NCBI GenBank assembly: GCA_020637615.1
Contig: JACKKC010000009.1
Span: forward strand, 1 to 64,000
Source: Rhodovulum sp.
GTDB taxonomy: Bacteria; Pseudomonadota; Alphaproteobacteria; Rhodobacterales; Rhodobacteraceae
Reading direction: 5' to 3'
DNA length: 64,000 bases
Shown here: positions 60,341-64,000 of the stretch, one piece after another
Numbering within the stretch: position 1 is the first letter of the stretch
Layout: every line of letters starts with the position of its first letter
Made by a program: the position numbers and the translations under genes
Notes under the pieces: model-generated
Told to the model about the DNA's origin: nothing
The model's database searches: none
The model's input: the letters and a program-made list of their open reading frames with translations, nothing else

Positions 60341-61239
60341 AGCCAGGCGGCGCCGCGCACGCCCGAGCTGTCGCCGTGCCGGTTGCGCACGATCCTGGTG
60401 TTGAACTTGTCCCCGAAGACATGCGGCTCGACGAGCGCGGGCACGTTCTCGTAGAGCCGTGCGATGTTCGAGAGGCCGCCGCCGAGCACGATCACGTCGG
60501 GGTCGAGGATGTTGACGATCACCGCGAGCGACCGGCCGAGCCGGTCCTCGAAGCGCTGCAGGGTCTCCTCCGCCGCCGCATCGCCGCCGCGCGCCAGCAC
60601 GACGATCTCCTGGACCTTGGGCCCTTCGCCCTCGACCGCGCCGATCCGCCGGGCGTGATCCGCGGCGAGATTGGGGCCCGAGAGCCAGGATTCGGTGTGT
60701 CCGGGCACGCCGCAGGAACAGAGCGGCCCCGGCCGCTCGTCGTCCTGCGGGGTGGGGAGCGGGATATGGCCCCATTCCCCGCCGATGGCGTTCACGCCCT
60801 CGATCAGCCGCCCGTGGACCACGAAGCCGCCGCCCACGCCGGTGCCGAGGATGACGCCGAAGACGACCTCCGCCCCCGCCGCCGCACCGTCGACGGCCTC
60901 GGACAGCGCGAAGCAATTGGCGTCGTTGGCGATCTTCACCGGCCGCTTCAGCGCCTCGGTGAGATCGCCCCGGAGGTCGTGGCCGTGCAGCCAGGTCGAG
61001 TTGCCGAGCGTCACCCGCCCCGTCGTTCGGTCGACCGATCCCGGCACGCCGATGCCGACCTGCTCGATACGCGCGCCGGCCATGTCTTCGAGATGCAGCA
61101 TCAGATCGCGGATCACCCTGATCCCGCCGGGATAGTCGTGCCGCGGCGTCGGTACCCGGGCCCGGGCGCGCTCGGTTCCGTCCGGCGCGAGCACGATGCC
61201 TTCGATCTTGGTGCCGCCATAGTCGAGCCCCAGCCGCAT
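60337..61239 (-). CDS. ROK family sugar kinase (fructokinase/N-acetylglucosamine kinase type)
   Basis: This 300-residue kinase of the ROK family has the phosphate loop LDYGGTKIEG, the substrate loop NDANCFALSEA, and the block GTGVGGGFVVHGRLIEG with GGEWGH. The zinc-binding segment is CSCGVPGHTESWLSGPNL, where a His replaces the usual third Cys, as in many proteobacterial fructokinase-like members. The sugar is probably fructose, mannose or GlcNAc. ATG at 61239 has GGAGG five bases upstream and is preferred over the GTG at 61251. Confidence 0.9.
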   Translation of the reverse strand: MRLGLDYGGTKIEGIVLAPDGTERARARVPTPRHDYPGGIRVIRDLMLHLEDMAGARIEQVGIGVPGSVDRTTGRVTLGNSTWLHGHDLRGDLTEALKRPVKIANDANCFALSEAVDGAAAGAEVVFGVILGTGVGGGFVVHGRLIEGVNAIGGEWGHIPLPTPQDDERPGPLCSCGVPGHTESWLSGPNLAADHARRIGAVEGEGPKVQEIVVLARGGDAAAEETLQRFEDRLGRSLAVIVNILDPDVIVLGGGLSNIARLYENVPALVEPHVFGDKFNTRIVRNRHGDSSGVRGAAWL

Positions 61240-61357
61240 CGGCGCCTCCACTGTTCCCGCCCGATCAGATTAGGAACCGCGGCCTCGCGGCGCAACGGCC
61301 CTTTGCCATCCGTTTTGACGGGTGCTAGAGGGCGCCTTCAGGCAGCAAGGCCCGGGC

Positions 61358-62260
61358 ATGCTCTGGAAACTCCCGATCCTCGGCAAGATCAGCAAGATCG
61401 CGATCACGCCGCCCGCACCGGCGCCCGACCGCCACGGGCTCGCCATCGCCGCGATCGTGCGCAACGAGGAGCGCCATATCGGCGAATGGGCGGCCTTCCA
61501 TCGCGCGGCCGGCGTCCGGCGCTTCATCGTCTACGACAACGGCTGCACCGACGGGACGCTCGCGGTCCTGCGCGAGACCCTGCCGGCGGAGTCGCTGGCG
61601 ATCCTTCCCTGGGACCAGGTGTTCCGGGACGCCCGGATGGGGCGCGAGATCCACAACCAGGCGCTCGCCTATGCCCATGCGGCGCGCAACTTCGGCCGCG
61701 ACCTGCGCTGGATGGCCTTCATCGACATCGACGAATTCCTGGTGCCGCGCCAGGCGCGCAGCCTGAACGAGGCGCTCGCCCTACTGGAAGGCTGCCGCAG
61801 CATCGCGCTGCCCTGGCACATGTTCGGGCGCTCCGGGCATGTGGAGCCGCCGGAGGGCGGCGTCGTGGCGAATTATCTCAGGCGCGCGGCCGATCCCATG
61901 AGCGAGGCGCGCGGGATCCGGGCCTTCAAGTACATCGTCGATCCCTGCCACCTGACCGCGGTGCGCATCCATGCGATGGAGACCGACGGATCCGCCGCCG
62001 CCTGCAACGATCTCGGCCTGCGGGCCGCCGAGGGCGAGCGGGGCCGGCGGGCGTTCTATTCGGCCGAGCACATCCAGCTCAATCACTACTACACGCGCTC
62101 GGAATCGGAGCTCGCCGCCAAGATCGCCAGGGGCCCGAACCTGCGCGACAAATCGGGCGAATATGCGCGCAAGGTCCGGCGCACGGTGGCCAATATCGAG
62201 GCCGAGGAGGTCGAGGACCGCGCCGCGCTGGACTTCCTGGCGCGGATCGGCTCGGGTTGA
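61358..62260 (+). CDS. Glycosyltransferase family 92-like protein
   Basis: This 300-residue protein has the DUF23/GT92-like pattern. IAAIVRNEERHIGEWAAFH, FIVYDNGCTDGT and WMAFIDIDEFLVP (a DxD-type metal site) are followed by LPWHMFGRSGH and an HHY-like INLNHYYTRS-type element (QLNHYYTRSESE). Such enzymes add sugars to surface polysaccharides or proteins. It is the first of three adjacent glycosyltransferase genes. ATG at 61358 is preferred over an earlier in-frame ATG at 61322, which lacks conserved sequence. Confidence 0.85.
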   Translation: MLWKLPILGKISKIAITPPAPAPDRHGLAIAAIVRNEERHIGEWAAFHRAAGVRRFIVYDNGCTDGTLAVLRETLPAESLAILPWDQVFRDARMGREIHNQALAYAHAARNFGRDLRWMAFIDIDEFLVPRQARSLNEALALLEGCRSIALPWHMFGRSGHVEPPEGGVVANYLRRAADPMSEARGIRAFKYIVDPCHLTAVRIHAMETDGSAAACNDLGLRAAEGERGRRAFYSAEHIQLNHYYTRSESELAAKIARGPNLRDKSGEYARKVRRTVANIEAEEVEDRAALDFLARIGSG

Positions 62261-62264
62261 CCCC

Positions 62265-63098
62265 ATGCGCATCGAGCTGATCGTCGCGACCTACAACAGC
62301 CCCGGGCCGCTGCGGCTCTGCCTCGCCTCGGTGGCCGCGCAGCGCCTGCAGCCGGACTCGATCTGCATCGCCGACGACGGCTCGGGGCCCGAGACCGCCG
62401 CCGCGATCGCCGAGATCGCCGCGGCCCGGCCGGTGCCGCCGATCCGCCATGTCTGGCACGAGGACCGCGGCTTCGAGAAGGGCGCGATCCTCAACCGGGC
62501 GATCGCGACCTCCGAGGCCGATTTCCTGGTCTTCATCGACGGCGACGTGCTGATCCATCCGGGCTTCATCGCGAGGCATGTGGCGATGGCGCGGCCGGAC
62601 CGGTTCTCGTCGGGCAGCCTGATCCGGCTCGACGCCGAGGCCACCGCGGCGGTTACCGTCGAGGATGTCGTCTCTGGCCGGGTCTTCGAGCGCGCCTGGC
62701 TGCGCCGGATGCGCGCCATCGACCGCTTCGGCACCTGGCTGAAGACCATGCCCTTCCCCGAGCCGGTCATGGCCCTGCTCGACCGCGCGACGCCGGTGCA
62801 GCGCGCCTGGTGCGGCGCCAATGCCTCGGCGTTCCGCGCGGCGCTCCTGGCGGTGAACGGCTTCGACGAGACCATGAAATACGGCGGCGGCGACAAGGAA
62901 CTGGGCGTGCGCCTCGCCAACAGCGGCGTGCCGGGCCAGCATCTGCGCTATACCGCGCCGCTGGTGCATCTCGAGCATCCGCGGGGCTATGCCGATCCCG
63001 AGCACAAGCGCGCCAACAAGGAGCGGGTGCGCGCGGAGCGGCGGAGCGGGCTCGTCTGGACGCCCCACGGGATCGAGAAGCGGGCGCGGGCGTCGTGA
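62265..63098 (+). CDS. Family 2 glycosyltransferase
   Basis: This 277-residue GT-A enzyme has the start IELIVATYNSPGPLRLCLAS, the DDGS nucleotide site (IADDGSGPET), the metal site FLVFIDGDVLIHPGFIARH and a C-terminal GGGDKELGVRL catalytic region of the chondroitin-polymerase-like (Glyco_transf_7C) type. It starts five bases after the upstream glycosyltransferase, and its stop overlaps the next start as GTGA. The products are therefore made together. Acceptor and sugar are unknown. Confidence 0.9.
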   Translation: MRIELIVATYNSPGPLRLCLASVAAQRLQPDSICIADDGSGPETAAAIAEIAAARPVPPIRHVWHEDRGFEKGAILNRAIATSEADFLVFIDGDVLIHPGFIARHVAMARPDRFSSGSLIRLDAEATAAVTVEDVVSGRVFERAWLRRMRAIDRFGTWLKTMPFPEPVMALLDRATPVQRAWCGANASAFRAALLAVNGFDETMKYGGGDKELGVRLANSGVPGQHLRYTAPLVHLEHPRGYADPEHKRANKERVRAERRSGLVWTPHGIEKRARAS

Positions 63099-63784
63099 GC
63101 CGGGACCGGGGCGTGCTGCTGATCGCGACGGGTGCGGCGCATGTGGCGGCGGCGCGGGCGGTGGCGGAGTCGGTCCACCGGACCAACCCGGGCCTTTCCG
63201 TCGGCCTCTTCAGCGACAGCGACGCGCCGGGCGGGGCCTTCGACTGGACCGGGCCGATCTCGGCGCCGCATGTGCGCTCCAAGGTCGATTATCTCGGCGA
63301 GAGCCCCTTCGACGAGACGCTCTATCTCGATACCGATACCCGTGTTTTCGCTGACCTTTCCGACCTCTTCCGGCTCCTGGAGCGCTTCGATCTCGCCGCC
63401 GCGCATCGGGATCGCGCCGTGGTGCGGCGCAAGATGCCGCGCTGGCGCAAGGACGTGCCGGCCTCCTTTCCCGAGCACAACGGCGGCGTCCTGCTCTATC
63501 GCGGCACGCCCGCGGTGCGCGCCTTTCTCGCCGAATGGCGGGCGGCCTATGCCGAGGCCGGGCTCACCGCCGACCAGCGCACCTTTCGCGAATTGCTCTG
63601 GGATTCGGATCTGCGCATCGCCGTGCTGCCGCAGCGCTACAACCGCCGGCGCTTCACCTGGCTCGACTGGCTCGCGGAGGGCCGGCAGATGCCGGCCATC
63701 CTGCACACCAACCGGCTCCACCCCGGCAAGCAGGGCGGCTGGATCCGGCAGCGGGCCAACCGGCTGATCGGGCCTGGCGTCTGA
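63095..63784 (+). CDS. Putative nucleotide-diphospho-sugar transferase (GT-A fold)
   Basis: This 229-residue protein has RGVLLIATGAAHVAAARAVA, LYLDTDTRVFADLSDLFRLL (DxD-type site) and a C-terminal LHTNRLHPGKQGGW. It fits the Nucleotid_trans / glycosyltransferase family 77-like group of small bacterial transferases. GTG at 63095 overlaps the preceding stop. It ends the three-gene glycosyltransferase run. No wzx, wzy or ABC export gene is within the window, so the pathway is not defined. Confidence 0.8.
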   Translation: MSRDRGVLLIATGAAHVAAARAVAESVHRTNPGLSVGLFSDSDAPGGAFDWTGPISAPHVRSKVDYLGESPFDETLYLDTDTRVFADLSDLFRLLERFDLAAAHRDRAVVRRKMPRWRKDVPASFPEHNGGVLLYRGTPAVRAFLAEWRAAYAEAGLTADQRTFRELLWDSDLRIAVLPQRYNRRRFTWLDWLAEGRQMPAILHTNRLHPGKQGGWIRQRANRLIGPGV

Positions 63785-63829
63785 TGCGGGGCGGGTTCGG
63801 CGCAAGGCGCTGAAATGGCGTCGGTTTTC

Positions 63830-63873
63830 GTGGCTGGAACGCGACTGGAATGTGGCTGGAAAGTGGCTTGCCA
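63830..63873 (+). repeat. Four imperfect 11-base tandem repeats
   Basis: GTGGCTGGAAC, GCGACTGGAAT, GTGGCTGGAAA and GTGGCTTGCCA follow one another without gaps, 46 bases after the last glycosyltransferase. An 11-base period places each unit on the same face of the helix, as in direct-repeat binding sites. The flanking genes converge, so it is downstream of both. The function is unknown. Confidence 0.6.
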
Positions 63874-63897
63874 TTTTGCAGCCTTCCGGGCCGCCGG

Positions 63898-64000
63898 TCA
63901 GGGCGCCGGCACGCCGAGTTGCTGGCAGGTCTGCCGGATGGTGGCTTCAAGGCGGGCGTGGAGCTTGAGGAAATCGAAGCGCTCCACGGCGGTCTCGCGC
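63898..64000 (-). CDS. C-terminal end of an unidentified protein (cut by window edge)
   Basis: The minus strand enters from the right edge and reads about 33 codons, including ETAVERFDFLKLHARLEATI and RQTCQQLGVPAP, to a TGA at 63898. The amphipathic helix and the GC-rich third positions look genuine. Too little is visible to name a family. Confidence 0.5.
   Translation of the reverse strand, partial: RETAVERFDFLKLHARLEATIRQTCQQLGVPAP

Noticed and set aside
1..64000. CRISPR arrays, tRNA, rRNA or tmRNA genes
   Set aside because: No regularly spaced direct repeats of 25-40 bases and no cloverleaf or conserved rRNA segments were recognised by eye. A covariance-model scan would be decisive.

Overview
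The window reads as a chromosomal segment of a high-GC alphaproteobacterium, most likely of the Rhodobacterales (Paracoccaceae-like). The grounds are GC-rich codons throughout, a C4-pathway 5-aminolevulinate synthase with a perfect FNR-type box in its upstream gap, an alphaproteobacterial fabA-fabB-fabI run, a uvrC-pgsA-moaD-moaE operon, and a choXWV / betI-betC-betA osmoprotection locus. No rRNA, tRNA, CRISPR array or intact prophage was seen.

Layout. 1-3.6 kb: an SDR gene divergent from an AraC-type regulator, then a scar of mobile DNA in which an IS5-type transposase is fused to the tail of an IS256-type transposase, followed by a low-GC ORF remnant. 3.6-8.7 kb: minus-strand fabA-fabB-fabI, then a HAD dehalogenase, an alpha/beta hydrolase and a threonine dehydratase-like enzyme coupled by overlapping start and stop codons. 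8.8-15.8 kb: SH3-domain secreted protein, 2-hydroxyacid dehydrogenase, Slt-type lytic transglycosylase, dapA, an unknown protein, an SDR and smpB. 15.8-19.9 kb: a membrane-anchored protein that appears frameshifted ahead of a Gly/Ser/Arg-rich tail, a secreted Ig-like protein, a double SpoIIAA-like protein and two small membrane proteins. 19.9-31.6 kb: xylAB, an orphan TAXI receptor, a SulP transporter, hemA, a DUF2130 protein and a single-NBD sugar ABC transporter. 32-42 kb: hemE and hemC divergent, an S49 protease, small proteins, a Ca2+/Na+ antiporter, a FolM-like SDR, then uvrC-pgsA-moaD-moaE-ldh. 42.6-50 kb: choline locus. 50.5-54.4 kb: a three-subunit molybdenum hydroxylase with its own MoaD-like gene. 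54.8-59.1 kb: an eight-haem cytochrome with HEAT/TPR-like repeats, an AGCS symporter and UspA. 59.7 kb to the end: a pseudouridine synthase, a ROK kinase and three glycosyltransferases.

How the genes work together. The choline locus is the clearest module: ChoXWV imports choline, BetC makes choline from choline sulfate, BetA oxidises it, and BetI represses through a perfect palindrome between the divergent arms. betB is missing, and a glutathione-S-transferase-like gene sits between betC and betA. hemA, hemE and hemC supply the early tetrapyrrole pathway. MoaD/MoaE make molybdopterin, which the downstream molybdenum hydroxylase needs.

The least expected content is non-coding. At least five families of short dispersed repeats lie between genes: a 243-base element (1, 31751, 54588), a ~72-base element (17583, 23865, 50366), a 35-base nested palindrome inside a near-perfect inverted repeat (42300, 50321), a hairpin repeat (28577, 34401, 42456) and a ~50-base AT-rich element (2054, 54486). 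The last one is interrupted exactly where the IS5-type sequence starts. All repeats were found by eye; copy number elsewhere in the genome is unknown.
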